Assembly: GCF_009857475.1 (NCBI RefSeq)
Contig: NZ_WWCJ01000006.1
Coordinates: 248,001 to 312,000 of the forward strand
DNA from: Pseudoduganella guangdongensis
GTDB taxonomy: Bacteria > Pseudomonadota > Gammaproteobacteria > Burkholderiales > Burkholderiaceae_D
Length of the DNA stretch: 64,000 nt
Direction of reading: 5' to 3'
Shown here: in pieces, positions 36,703 through 45,180 of the stretch
Position numbering within the stretch: the first letter of the stretch is position 1
Layout of the letters: every line of letters starts with the position of its first letter
Program-made: the position numbers and the translations under genes
The notes under the pieces: model-generated
The model's input: the letters and a program-made list of their open reading frames with translations, nothing else
Databases searched by the model: none
What the model was told of the DNA's origin: nothing

Positions 36703-37391
36703 GGCAGCTCCGCGGAATTCATTCGTTGCATGATAATGCCGGTGCGGCGCGCCAGGTAGGCCGACTCGCGGTGGGCATCGAAATATTTTGGCCGGGGCAG
36801 CATGACGGCCAGGCGGGCCGCCTGCTCGGCGCCCAGTTTGGAGGCCGGGATGCGGTAGTAATGCCGCGCCGCCGCCTCCGCGCCGTAGATGCCGCGCCCG
36901 AATTCGGCCACATTCAGGTAAATCTCGAAGATGCGACGCTTATCCATCAGCATTTCCAGCATATAGGCGATGATCAGCTCCTGCCCTTTGCGCACATAGC
37001 TGCGCGAGCCGGACAGGAACAGGTTCTTGGCCAGCTGCTGGGTGATGGTGGAGCCGCCGCGGATCTTCTTCTTGCCCTTCTTTTCCTGGTTGTGCTCATA
37101 CGCCTTTTGCATCGCCTCCCAGTCCACGCCTTCGTGGTCGGCGAAGTTGGCGTCTTCCGAGGCGATGATGGCACGTTTCAGATTCGGCGAAATGGCGCTG
37201 TAGTCGACCCACATCTGCTTCACGCGCGCTTTCGGGTTCTTCTCCTGCATCGCATCCTGCTGCTCGCGCATGAAGGCCGTCATGGTCGGGTTATGGTCCA
37301 CCCACCACCAGATCTGCACGAAGAAGTACAGCTGCACGGCGAGGAAAATCGCCACCGGCACGATGATGAACCACTTCAGCTTCTTGATCAT
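36699..37391 (-). CDS. mtgA: Monofunctional biosynthetic peptidoglycan transglycosylase
   Basis: A 230-residue GT51 enzyme that polymerises lipid II. One N-terminal membrane helix (residues 5-27) anchors it. The catalytic Glu lies in IIASEDANFADHEG (near residue 78) and the second motif in RGGSTITQQLAKNLFLS (near 114), followed by KGQELIIAYMLEM. The start MIKKLKWF overlaps the aroE stop by four bases. Confidence 0.95.
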   Translation of the reverse strand: MIKKLKWFIIVPVAIFLAVQLYFFVQIWWWVDHNPTMTAFMREQQDAMQEKNPKARVKQMWVDYSAISPNLKRAIIASEDANFADHEGVDWEAMQKAYEHNQEKKGKKKIRGGSTITQQLAKNLFLSGSRSYVRKGQELIIAYMLEMLMDKRRIFEIYLNVAEFGRGIYGAEAAARHYYRIPASKLGAEQAARLAVMLPRPKYFDAHRESAYLARRTGIIMQRMNSAELP

Positions 37392-38209
37392 AGCTTGGCG
37401 CGCAACTGCTGCAATACCGGCCCCGTTTGCGGGCGCACGCCGCGCCACAAGTGAAAGGCTTCGGCGGCTTGCTCGACCAGCATGCCCAGGCCGTCGCGGG
37501 CGACGGCGCCGTGGCTGGCGGCGAATTGCATGAAGACAGTGGGCTGGGCGCCGTACATCATGTCCAGCGCCAGCGCGCCGGGGGCGAAGGCGCCGGCCGG
37601 CACGGGCGGCAAGTCGGCGCTCAGGCTGGCGGAGGTGGCGTTGATGATGATGTCGTAGGCGCCTTGCACCGCGGCGTAGCCGCAGGCGGACAACACGCCG
37701 GGGCCGGCCAGGGCGCCGAATTGTTCAACCAGCGCTTCGGCGGTGGCGACGGTGCGGTTGGCGATCACCAGCGCGGCGGGACGGTGTTCCAGGATCGGCA
37801 GCACGACGCCGCGCGCGGCGCCGCCAGCGCCCAGCAGCAGCACGCGCTTGCCGCTGATCGGCACGCCGGCGTTCTGTACGATGTCGGCGACCAGGCCGGC
37901 GCCGTCGGTATTGTCGCCGGTGATGCTGCCATCGTCGCCGAACAGCAGGGTGTTGACGGCACCCGCGGCCTGGGCGCGCACGGTCAGCGCAGTCGCCAGC
38001 TTGTGCGCCTCCAGCTTGAAGGGCACGGTGACGTTGGCGCCCTTGCCGCCGGCAGCGATGAAGGCCTGCACGGTGGCGGCAAAGCCGTCCAACGGCGCCA
38101 GCCATTTTTCATAAGCCAGCGGCTGGCCGGTCTGGGCGGCGTAGGCGGCGTGGATCTCGGGCGACTTGCTGTGAGCAATCGGGTTGCCGAAGACGCAGTA
38201 CTTGTCCAT
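37388..38209 (-). CDS. aroE: Shikimate dehydrogenase (NADP)
   Basis: A 273-residue enzyme reducing 3-dehydroshikimate in aromatic amino acid synthesis. It shows GNPIAHSKSPEIH at residues 7-19, the catalytic Lys in NVTVPFKLEAHKLA (near 66), NTDGAG and the nucleotide loop LLLGAGGAARGV. The start at 38209 shares one base with the tonB-like stop (TGATG). Part of rnb-tonB-aroE-mtgA. Confidence 0.95.
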   Translation of the reverse strand: MDKYCVFGNPIAHSKSPEIHAAYAAQTGQPLAYEKWLAPLDGFAATVQAFIAAGGKGANVTVPFKLEAHKLATALTVRAQAAGAVNTLLFGDDGSITGDNTDGAGLVADIVQNAGVPISGKRVLLLGAGGAARGVVLPILEHRPAALVIANRTVATAEALVEQFGALAGPGVLSACGYAAVQGAYDIIINATSASLSADLPPVPAGAFAPGALALDMMYGAQPTVFMQFAASHGAVARDGLGMLVEQAAEAFHLWRGVRPQTGPVLQQLRAKL

Positions 38210-39093
38210 CAGTTGCCGCCGCCAGTCAGGTTGGCTTCCATCTTTTCCTCGCGCGTGAACTTGAACGTGGTGATGATGACCCACAGGTCGTCGCGTTCGT
38301 TGGACAGCATATTCGGCGGGAATTTGCCGAACGGGGCCGAGCGGCGCACGATATTCATCGCCGCCTCGTCCAGCGCCGGGTTGCCGGAGCTGCGTTCGAT
38401 GCGGATGCCGCCCTCTTTCATATAGATGGTGCCGTCCTGGAAGATCGGGATGTACAGCACCAGCTCGCCGTACATTTTCTTGCCGTTCTTCTGCGGGAAA
38501 TTCAGGGTGCCGATCTCTTCCACGCGGCGCTGGAAGGTTTTGTAGTACATGGCATAGCCCACTTCACGCGTGCTTGGCGTGATCATGGTCTTTTTCGGGC
38601 GCTTGTTCTGGTCTTCGATGGTTTGCGTGATTTCGGCCACGCTGCGTGCCATCGCCTTGCTGCTTTCGATCAGGTCGGCGCCGGTGCGCAAGGGGTCGGT
38701 TTGTTTCTTTTCCGTCACAGGGGGCGCGGCGAGGTCGCTTTTGCGGGCCTGGGTCAGGAGGTTTTTCTGGCGTTCTTCCAGCTGCTGGATGTAGCGCTGG
38801 GCGGCCTGGATGCTCTCGCCGGTGTCCATGCGGCGCATGTCGGGCAGCGGGGATTTGGCGCGGCCGGCGTCGGCATTGCCGCCGCCGTCAAGGTTGGCTT
38901 GCGCCAGGGCGTCGGCCTTGAGCGGCTTGGCCGCGTGCTTGGCGTTGACCAGGATGACTTCCAGGCCGGGGTCGGTGGGCTCGACTTTGAACGCTTTGGG
39001 GGCGACGAAATGCACCATCAACGCCGCGGCGTGCACCGCTACCGATACGGCGGTGGCGATGACAAGGAACTGGTTTTCTTTGAAATACTTCAC
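38209..39093 (-). CDS. TonB-family energy transducer-like protein
   Basis: A 294-residue protein with an N-terminal membrane anchor (FLVIATAVSVAVHAAALMVHF), a long charged helical spacer (about 60-170) rather than a Pro-rich one, and a TonB-type C-terminal domain (MYGELVLYIPIFQDGTIYMK, then LDEAAMNIVRRSAPFG). It is not near a receptor. It could be a second TonB or a TolA-like envelope protein; TonB family membership is the firm part. Confidence 0.8.
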   Translation of the reverse strand: MKYFKENQFLVIATAVSVAVHAAALMVHFVAPKAFKVEPTDPGLEVILVNAKHAAKPLKADALAQANLDGGGNADAGRAKSPLPDMRRMDTGESIQAAQRYIQQLEERQKNLLTQARKSDLAAPPVTEKKQTDPLRTGADLIESSKAMARSVAEITQTIEDQNKRPKKTMITPSTREVGYAMYYKTFQRRVEEIGTLNFPQKNGKKMYGELVLYIPIFQDGTIYMKEGGIRIERSSGNPALDEAAMNIVRRSAPFGKFPPNMLSNERDDLWVIITTFKFTREEKMEANLTGGGN

Positions 39094-39140
39094 GCGCTGG
39101 ATGTCTGGATGATGCTTTTGGGAATCTACATTCTACACAA

Positions 39141-39203
39141 ACCCGGTACTGCGGGGTCGGACCCAAGGGTCAGACCCTTGGGTCCGACCCAGGTTTGCCG
39201 GGT
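39141..39203. repeat. Intergenic palindrome, copy 1
   Basis: A perfect 17-bp inverted repeat (GGGTCGGACCCAAGGGT at 39154-39170; complement 39174-39190) with a three-base loop, framed by ACCCGGT and GCCGGGT. It lies between the rnb stop and the tonB-like start and could act as a terminator or mRNA-stabilising hairpin. It shares its core and flanks with palindromes at 43817 and 51595. Confidence 0.8.
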
Positions 39204-41237
39204 CTACTGCGGCCCCGGCTCGGTCACCACCGTCTCGCTGGCGAGCGACGCTTCCTCGGCATCCACCTCGGTCGGCTGGGCCGGATCGGCTGGCGCCTCC
39301 TCTTCGTCCACCTCCGGCTCCGGTTCGGCCGGCAAGGTAATCGAGCCTTCCTGCAGGCGCGTTTCGATGGTCAGGTCCACCTCGTCCCAACGCAGCACAT
39401 CGAGCTTGACGTGTGCACCGCGCGCAACAGCCGGCATGCCCGGCAGGCGCACGATCAGCGGAATTTCGGCCAGGCGCAGCACTTCATCCTTCAGCACCAC
39501 CGCCTCCACCGCCTTGGCATCCTCCTGCCCCAGCCAGCGCAGGCACCAGTAGCGCTCCATATTCGACTGGAAGTCCGCATAGGCCGCATAGGCCGCGTCA
39601 AACGCCGACACAATCGCGAACAGGTTGGCATCCTTGTGCTTGAACGGCGCCACCATCGGCGCCGTCACGCCATGCGAGGCGCAGGCCAGGATCTGCCACT
39701 GGTTCACCAGGTCGGTGTAGCGGCGCAGCGGCGAGGTCGACCACGCGTACTGGTCCACGCCCAGGCCCTGGTGCGGCGCGGCCTGCGTCATCATGCGCAC
39801 TTGCATCTTGGCGGCCCAGCCGCCCACGCCCTGGCCCTGGGTGCGGTAGATACCCGGCACGCCGTGGTCGTGCATCAGCTTGCCCCAGGTGCTGTTGGCG
39901 AAGATCATCAGCTCGGCCACGATCTTGTCCAGCGGCGCGCCGCGCTTGCGGCGGGAAATGGTGACCACATCGTCTTCCACGTAGAAGTTGAAGTCGACGC
40001 GATTGTTCTGCTCCGGCTTCAGGCCGAAAGCTTCGCGCTTGACCATGCGGCCCGCTTCCAGGTGCTGGGCCCAGCCCCACAGCAGGGTCAGTTCGGCCTT
40101 GCGCGGGTAGTCGCCCTCGCCGCTGGCCAGGGTTTCCTCGTTGACCAGGTCGTCCAGCGTGTTGTGGCGCAGGTTGTTGGCGATCGGCACCAGCTCGGCC
40201 TTGGTTTCGGTGGAAACCACCGACCAGTCGCTCGGGTCGAGCACGGCGTACAGCGACAGCGCCGGGCAGGTCTTGCCCTCAGCCAGGGTGAAGGCGTCGA
40301 CAATGCTGTCCGGCAGCATGGTGATCTTGTCGCCCGGCATATACACGGTGGACATGCGGCCGCGCGCGATCTTGTCGATGGCGTCGTCCGGCTTGATGCC
40401 CAGGCCCGGCGCGGCGATGTGGATGCCCACGCGCACCTTGCCATCCGGCTGGTGCACCACGGAGAAAGCATCGTCGATCTCGGTGGTGGTCACGTCGTCG
40501 ATCGAGAACGCTTCCACCGCCGCCAGCGGCAGGCCGGCCGGCGCGCTTGGCACCGGCAGCTCAGGGAAGCCGTGGCCTTTCGGGAAGTTCTCAAACAGGA
40601 ACTTCGACATGTGCAGGTCTTTCGGCGACTTGATGCCGCCGGTCGACAGCATCAGGCGCGCCGGCGTGGTGTGCGCCTCGTTGGCGGCCTGCTCCAGCGC
40701 CTTGTATTCGATGGTGTTCTTGTCCGGCTTGAACAGCAGTTGCTGCACGATGTTCTGCATGGCGGCCGGCAGGGTGCCCGCCTTCAGCTCCTCGGCGTAC
40801 TGGCCCTGGATGATGGCTTGCTGCTTCTTCTTTTCGATGCCGGCCAGCGCCGCTTTCAGGGTTTGCTCGGGCGCTTTCTTATAGCGGCCACGGCCCTTTT
40901 TGTGAAAGTAGATCGGGGCGGCGTGCAGGCTCAGGATCAGGCCGGCCGCTTCCGCTGCTTGCGGGGCGTGGCCGAAGTACTCGGCGCCCAGCTCGGCGAA
41001 GCCGAACTCCTCCTCGCCCGCCACTTCCCACAGGAAGTCCAGGTCGACCTCGGCGGCAATGGCCTTGGCCTGTTCCATCAGCTCAGCCGGGGCCGGCTTG
41101 TCGAACTGCAGCATCACGTCCTTGGTCTTGACCTTGTTGCGCTTGCCGCTGGCCATTTCCACCTGGTAGGCCTCGCCAGCTTGCGACAGCACGCTGCCTA
41201 CTTTGAAATCGCCCGATTCTTCAAAAAATACATTCAT
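39204..41237 (-). CDS. RNase II/R-family exoribonuclease (RNB domain)
   Basis: A 677-residue 3-to-5 exoribonuclease-like protein. The RNB core starts near residue 230 with the metal-binding stretch SIDDVTTTEIDDAFSVV; in the usual pattern the third acidic position is Asp, here Glu. Further blocks are HIAAPGLGIKPDDAID, MPGDKITMLPDSI and the Arg-rich ending YAWSTSPLRRYTDLVNQW, where the catalytic Arg sits. There is an acidic tail (EPEPEVDEEEAPADPA) after a short S1-like region. Homologues occur widely in betaproteobacteria beside or apart from a true rnr. Confidence 0.9.
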   Translation of the reverse strand: MNVFFEESGDFKVGSVLSQAGEAYQVEMASGKRNKVKTKDVMLQFDKPAPAELMEQAKAIAAEVDLDFLWEVAGEEEFGFAELGAEYFGHAPQAAEAAGLILSLHAAPIYFHKKGRGRYKKAPEQTLKAALAGIEKKKQQAIIQGQYAEELKAGTLPAAMQNIVQQLLFKPDKNTIEYKALEQAANEAHTTPARLMLSTGGIKSPKDLHMSKFLFENFPKGHGFPELPVPSAPAGLPLAAVEAFSIDDVTTTEIDDAFSVVHQPDGKVRVGIHIAAPGLGIKPDDAIDKIARGRMSTVYMPGDKITMLPDSIVDAFTLAEGKTCPALSLYAVLDPSDWSVVSTETKAELVPIANNLRHNTLDDLVNEETLASGEGDYPRKAELTLLWGWAQHLEAGRMVKREAFGLKPEQNNRVDFNFYVEDDVVTISRRKRGAPLDKIVAELMIFANSTWGKLMHDHGVPGIYRTQGQGVGGWAAKMQVRMMTQAAPHQGLGVDQYAWSTSPLRRYTDLVNQWQILACASHGVTAPMVAPFKHKDANLFAIVSAFDAAYAAYADFQSNMERYWCLRWLGQEDAKAVEAVVLKDEVLRLAEIPLIVRLPGMPAVARGAHVKLDVLRWDEVDLTIETRLQEGSITLPAEPEPEVDEEEAPADPAQPTEVDAEEASLASETVVTEPGPQ

Positions 41238-41818
41238 TTCACATTGTTCCTGTGGAGCTTGAGCACCGGCGGCAGGAAAACCTCGGTCACAAGCAAAGTT
41301 CCTTCGCGGCGCTGGTAGAGACAGCGCCGCGCATACAGTAAAGCATCCGCCGGCACCTCGGCACCTTGCGCCGCCAGGGCGGCGCGGGCGCGCATGGCCA
41401 GCGGATGGGTCGCGCGCAAGCGCGCATAGTGCAGTTCGCCGCGCCGCACGCGCGGGTCGCCGAACAGGGTACTGCCGAGCGAGCGTTCGCCCAGGGCACT
41501 GAACAGCGGCCAGTCCGAGGCGTCGGCCGACATCGGCACCACCGTGTGGGCGAAGACGACAGGCGTATTATCACACCGCAGCAGCACTTCCCTCTCCCAA
41601 ACGCGGCCGGGCCGGTGGTAGCCGATGGCATTGGCCTCGTCGGCCAGGCAGATTGCCGTGTCCTGGCGCAGCAGCTGCACGCGGAAAGCGTCGCTGTGCG
41701 CCTTGAGTTTGGCGGTCAGCGAACCGCCGCCGGTCAGCCAGTGGCGGTAGGGGTGCGGGGCGTTCGTCGCGAGCACGTGACCGTGCCAGTTGGCCTGGCG
41801 CAGCGATTGTCCTTTCAT
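41234..41818 (-). CDS. ubiC: Chorismate pyruvate-lyase
   Basis: A 194-residue UbiC-like enzyme producing 4-hydroxybenzoate and pyruvate from chorismate, first step of ubiquinone synthesis. Typical blocks are WLTGGGSLTAKL near the N-terminus, REVLLRCDNTPVVFAHTVVP in the middle and GERSLGSTLFGDPRVRRGEL. The start MKGQSLRQ at 41818 overlaps the esterase stop by four bases; four extra codons are possible upstream. It overlaps rnb by four bases. Confidence 0.92.
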   Translation of the reverse strand: MKGQSLRQANWHGHVLATNAPHPYRHWLTGGGSLTAKLKAHSDAFRVQLLRQDTAICLADEANAIGYHRPGRVWEREVLLRCDNTPVVFAHTVVPMSADASDWPLFSALGERSLGSTLFGDPRVRRGELHYARLRATHPLAMRARAALAAQGAEVPADALLYARRCLYQRREGTLLVTEVFLPPVLKLHRNNVK

Positions 41819-42384
41819 TTGACCCCGCAATACTCGAGCACCTCGTCGAGGTACTCGGCGTACTCGCTGATGGCGTGGTCGCTGCCCTGCACCACCTTCT
41901 GCCGCGCGCCGGCGTAGTGGGCCACCATGTCGCGGTAGTCCAGCACTTCATCGCCGGTGCAAGCGACCAGGAAGTAGCGCTGCGGGCGGCTCACCTGCGG
42001 CACGGCCAGCGCGCGCAGTTGCTCTATATATTCACGCTTGAATTCGAACGGTTCGTCCGAGTGGTAGGCGGTGGTGACGCCGACGTGCTGGTCCAGGTCG
42101 AGCATGGGCACCACGGCGGGGTTGAGCAGGACCGCGCGGCAGCCCAGTTGCTCCGCCATCCAGGTGGCGTAGTAGCCGCCCAGCGAGGAGCCGATGATGG
42201 TCAATGCGGCAGGGTCAACGCCGGCCACCAGGCCGCAGGCCAGCTCCATGGCCAGCTTCGGGCTGGCCGGCAGCTGCGGGCAGATGAACTCCGCCGCGCG
42301 GCCAAGTTCGGCCATGCGCTGCCCCGTCACCCGCGCCTTCATCGAGGACGGCGAGGAACGGAAGCCATGCAGGTACAAAATCAT
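41815..42384 (-). CDS. YqiA-type alpha/beta-hydrolase esterase
   Basis: A 189-residue small esterase of the UPF0227/YqiA family. MILYLHGFRSSPSSMKA opens the fold, and the nucleophile elbow GSSLGGYYATWMAEQLG is near residue 66. Length is typical. It overlaps mpl by four bases at its start and ubiC at its end. Substrate unknown. Confidence 0.88.
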   Translation of the reverse strand: MILYLHGFRSSPSSMKARVTGQRMAELGRAAEFICPQLPASPKLAMELACGLVAGVDPAALTIIGSSLGGYYATWMAEQLGCRAVLLNPAVVPMLDLDQHVGVTTAYHSDEPFEFKREYIEQLRALAVPQVSRPQRYFLVACTGDEVLDYRDMVAHYAGARQKVVQGSDHAISEYAEYLDEVLEYCGVK

Positions 42385-43760
42385 TGGGCCAGCGCCTCCA
42401 GCAGTTTCTGGTGGACGCCGCCGAAGCCGCCATTGCTCATCACAATAATATGGTCGCCCGGCCGGGCCGCCGCGACGATGGCCTTCACCATGATATCCAG
42501 GTCGTCGTAGGCGGAGGCGATGTCGCCCATGGTCTTCAGCGCATCGCCCAGCTTCCAGCCCAGGGCTTTTTCACTGCCGAAGCCGAACACCAGGTCGGCG
42601 TCTTTCAGGCTGCCCGGCAGCGCGTCCTTCATGGTGCCCAGCTTCATGGTGTTGGAGCGCGGCTCCAGCACGGCCAGGATGCGTCCCGCGCTGTCGGTGC
42701 CGCGCAGCTTCTGGCGCAGGCCGCCGACCGTGGTTTCAATCGCGGTCGGGTGGTGGGCGAAGTCGTCGTAGACGGTGATGCCGTTCACGGTGCCGCGCAC
42801 TTCCATGCGGCGCTTGACGCTCTGGAAGCCGGCCAGGGCCTGGGCGGCGATCTCGATCGGCACGCCCACATGGCGCGCGGCGGCGATGGCGGCCAGGGCG
42901 TTGCTGCGGTTGTGTTTGCCGCTCAGTTGCCAGTTCACGGTGGCCGCCTTCGCGCCCTGGAAGATGACGTCGAAACTGCCATCGGCGTGTTCGGTCATGC
43001 CCCAGTCGGCGCCGTCGGCGCTGCCGAAGCTTTCCTGCTCGCTCCAGCAGCCGCGTTTCAGCACGCGCTGCAGGCTGGCTTCGTCGGCATTGGCGATGAC
43101 GCGGCCGATGCCCGGCACGGTGCGCACCAGGTGGTGGAACTGGGTTTCGATGGCGCCGATATCGGGGAAGATGTCGGCGTGGTCGTATTCCAGGTTGTTC
43201 AGGATGGCAGTCTTCGAGTGGTAGTGCACGAACTTGCTGCGCTTGTCGAAGAAGGCGGTATCGTACTCGTCGGCTTCGATCACGAAGAACTCCGATTGCG
43301 CGCCGGGGCCGGTCAGGCGGGCCGAGATGCCGAAGTTCTGCGGGATGCCGCCGATCAGGAAGCCGGGCGCGTAGCCGGCGTGTTCCAGGATCCAGGCCAC
43401 CATGGCCGAGGTGGTGGTCTTGCCGTGCGTGCCGGCCACGGACAGCACCCATTTATCTTTGAGGATGTGGTCGCCGATCCATTGCGGCCCGGAAACCATG
43501 GGCAGGTTGCGGTTCATGATCGCTTCGATCAGGGGATTGCCGCGCGAGACCACATTGCCGATCACGTATAGATCGGGGTTCAGTTCGATCTGCTCCGGGC
43601 CGAAACCCTGGATCAGCTCAATACCCTGGGCTTCCAGCTGGGTGCTCATCGGGGGATAGACGTTGGCGTCGCAACCCGTTACGCGATGGCCGGCTTCTTT
43701 TGCCAGGACGGCAAGTCCGCCCATGAAGGTGCCGCAGATGCCGAGGATGTGGATGTGCAT
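42381..43760 (-). CDS. mpl: UDP-N-acetylmuramate:L-Ala-gamma-D-Glu-meso-DAP ligase
   Basis: A 459-residue Mur-ligase homologue that recycles murein tripeptide onto UDP-MurNAc. It begins MHIHILGICGTFMGGLA, carries the ATP loop VAGTHGKTTTSAM (near residue 107) and ADEYDTAFFDKRSKF, which distinguish Mpl from MurC. First gene of the minus-strand mpl-yqiA-ubiC-rnb-tonB-aroE-mtgA series. Confidence 0.94.
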   Translation of the reverse strand: MHIHILGICGTFMGGLAVLAKEAGHRVTGCDANVYPPMSTQLEAQGIELIQGFGPEQIELNPDLYVIGNVVSRGNPLIEAIMNRNLPMVSGPQWIGDHILKDKWVLSVAGTHGKTTTSAMVAWILEHAGYAPGFLIGGIPQNFGISARLTGPGAQSEFFVIEADEYDTAFFDKRSKFVHYHSKTAILNNLEYDHADIFPDIGAIETQFHHLVRTVPGIGRVIANADEASLQRVLKRGCWSEQESFGSADGADWGMTEHADGSFDVIFQGAKAATVNWQLSGKHNRSNALAAIAAARHVGVPIEIAAQALAGFQSVKRRMEVRGTVNGITVYDDFAHHPTAIETTVGGLRQKLRGTDSAGRILAVLEPRSNTMKLGTMKDALPGSLKDADLVFGFGSEKALGWKLGDALKTMGDIASAYDDLDIMVKAIVAAARPGDHIIVMSNGGFGGVHQKLLEALAQ

Positions 43761-43816
43761 GGTGGGGATAGAAAAGAATCAAGAACGGGATTTTACCTGA
43801 TACAACCCGGTAAACC

Positions 43817-43843
43817 GGTGTCTGACCCACAGGGTCAGACACC
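43817..43843. repeat. Intergenic palindrome, copy 2
   Basis: A perfect 12-bp inverted repeat (GGTGTCTGACCC at 43817-43828; complement 43832-43843) with a three-base loop, preceded by ACCCGGTAAACC. It sits in the divergent gap between mpl and the next plus-strand gene, so it is not at a transcript end. The GGGTCAGAC half is shared with the palindromes at 39154 and 51595. Confidence 0.75.
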
Positions 43844-43911
43844 GTCTACTCGTCTGCAAACGGCCAAAGGCTCGGAGAGCCTGGTTTCCCGGTTTTGGGT
43901 ATGATGCAACC

Positions 43912-44520
43912 ATGAACACCGAAGTTAAAACCTCCATCGCCGCCGCCGCCGCCCGCATGATCGCGCAGGACGGCGCCGACTACGGCAGCGCCAAACGCAA
44001 AGCCGCGCGCCAGGTGCTGGGCGAGGCGCAGGCGCGCGACCGGTCCGACATCCTGCCCGACAACGAGCAAATCGAAGAAGAAGTTCGCCTATACCACGCT
44101 TTATATAATGCCGACACCCACCCCGCGCATATATTCCGCCTGCGCACCCTGGCTTTGCAAGTGATGGAAATGCTGGAACAATACCAGCCGTTCCTGACCG
44201 GCTCCGTCCTGAGCGGCACTGCCGGCACGCACGACGACATCCACCTGCAGCTGTTCGCGGACAGCGCCAAGGAAGTCCAGATTTATCTATTGAACAAGAA
44301 CCTGCACATCGAAATCTCGCAATCGCCCCACTTCCGCGGCCCCCGTTTTGAAGACGTGGAAACCGTCAGCTTCATGTGGAAGAACGAGGGCGTGCACGTC
44401 GAACTGTACGAGCAGGACGACCTGCGCGGCGCGAAAAAGAAAAGCGGCGACAAGCTGCTGCGCGCCGACATTGCCGAATTGCGTAGCATCCTTAATAACA
44501 GCAGCCACCCATCGCAATAA
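43912..44520 (+). CDS. Unknown protein with a nucleotidyltransferase-like motif
   Basis: A 202-residue cytoplasmic protein I do not recognise by name. Residues about 1-60 are helical and charged. The middle reads LTGSVLSGTAGTHDDIHLQL (residues about 96-115), resembling the GS-x-(n)-D-x-D opening of nucleotidyltransferase folds, with the second Asp replaced by His, so activity is doubtful. Beta-rich segments follow. It starts six bases after a TATGAT box (43900-43905), suggesting a leaderless message. It shares one base with the next gene (TAATG), implying joint translation with the thioredoxin-like protein. Confidence 0.65.
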   Translation: MNTEVKTSIAAAAARMIAQDGADYGSAKRKAARQVLGEAQARDRSDILPDNEQIEEEVRLYHALYNADTHPAHIFRLRTLALQVMEMLEQYQPFLTGSVLSGTAGTHDDIHLQLFADSAKEVQIYLLNKNLHIEISQSPHFRGPRFEDVETVSFMWKNEGVHVELYEQDDLRGAKKKSGDKLLRADIAELRSILNNSSHPSQ

Positions 44521-45065
44521 TGAAAAAGAACCTGATTTATCTCGCCGCCGCCATCGCCTTTGCCGGCGCCGGCGCCTGGTACGGCATCCACACCAAACAA
44601 GACCCGAACCCCATCACCGCCACCGCCCCGCCCGGTGTCACCGGCCCGGTTGCCGCCATGCTGAAGGAATCGTTGCCAAATGACAAAGGCACCAAGGAGG
44701 CATTATCCAAATGGCAAGGCAAAAACCTGCTGGTGAACTTCTGGGCGCCGTGGTGCGCGCCCTGTGTGGAAGAAATGCCGGAATTGTCTGAATTGCAAAA
44801 TTCCGAGCTGGGCAAGAAGGTCCAGGTGATCGGCATCGGCATCGATTCGCCGTCCAATATTGCAGAATTCACACAAAAAGTGAAAGTCGCCTACCCCATT
44901 TATGTGGCCGGCATGAGCGGCACCGAACTGGCGCGACAATTTGGCAACAACTCGGGTGGCCTGCCCTTTACCGTGCTGATCGGCGCTGACGGCACGGTCA
45001 AGAAAACCTACCTGGCACGCCTGAAGTTCGACGACCTGAAGGCCGACCTGGCTAACTTAAACTAG
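44520..45065 (+). CDS. TlpA-like thioredoxin-fold protein
   Basis: A 181-residue membrane-anchored or secreted thiol-disulfide oxidoreductase. An N-terminal hydrophobic segment ([18 protein letters not shown]) is followed by a TlpA/ResA-type domain with the active site [15 protein letters not shown] (near residue 78) and the cis-Pro region GLPFTVLIG (near 155). Likely acts in reduction of periplasmic thiols or cytochrome c assembly; the exact partner is unknown. Confidence 0.88.
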   Translation: MKKNLIYLAAAIAFAGAGAWYGIHTKQDPNPITATAPPGVTGPVAAMLKESLPNDKGTKEALSKWQGKNLLVNFWAPWCAPCVEEMPELSELQNSELGKKVQVIGIGIDSPSNIAEFTQKVKVAYPIYVAGMSGTELARQFGNNSGGLPFTVLIGADGTVKKTYLARLKFDDLKADLANLN

Positions 45066-45071
45066 GCTTAG

Positions 45072-45090
45072 ACGGTCGGCGAACGACCGT
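45072..45090 (+). terminator. Weak hairpin after the thioredoxin-like gene
   Basis: A 7-bp perfect stem (ACGGTCG / CGACCGT) with a five-base loop begins seven bases after the stop codon and is followed by TCTATTC, which is not a real T-run. Possible weak terminator before the aroQ operon. Confidence 0.35.
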
Positions 45091-45180
45091 TCTATTCACT
45101 TCCCGAAAGTTATTTTCTCTTGCCAATGCTCGGAGTTGGCGGCAAAATGCGGAACTTTCGCGGAAAATGGTCAGGGAATC

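Noticed and set aside
39195..41318. A 707-codon plus-strand ORF
   Set aside because: Antisense to the RNB nuclease, which shows the catalytic acidic cluster and conserved blocks.
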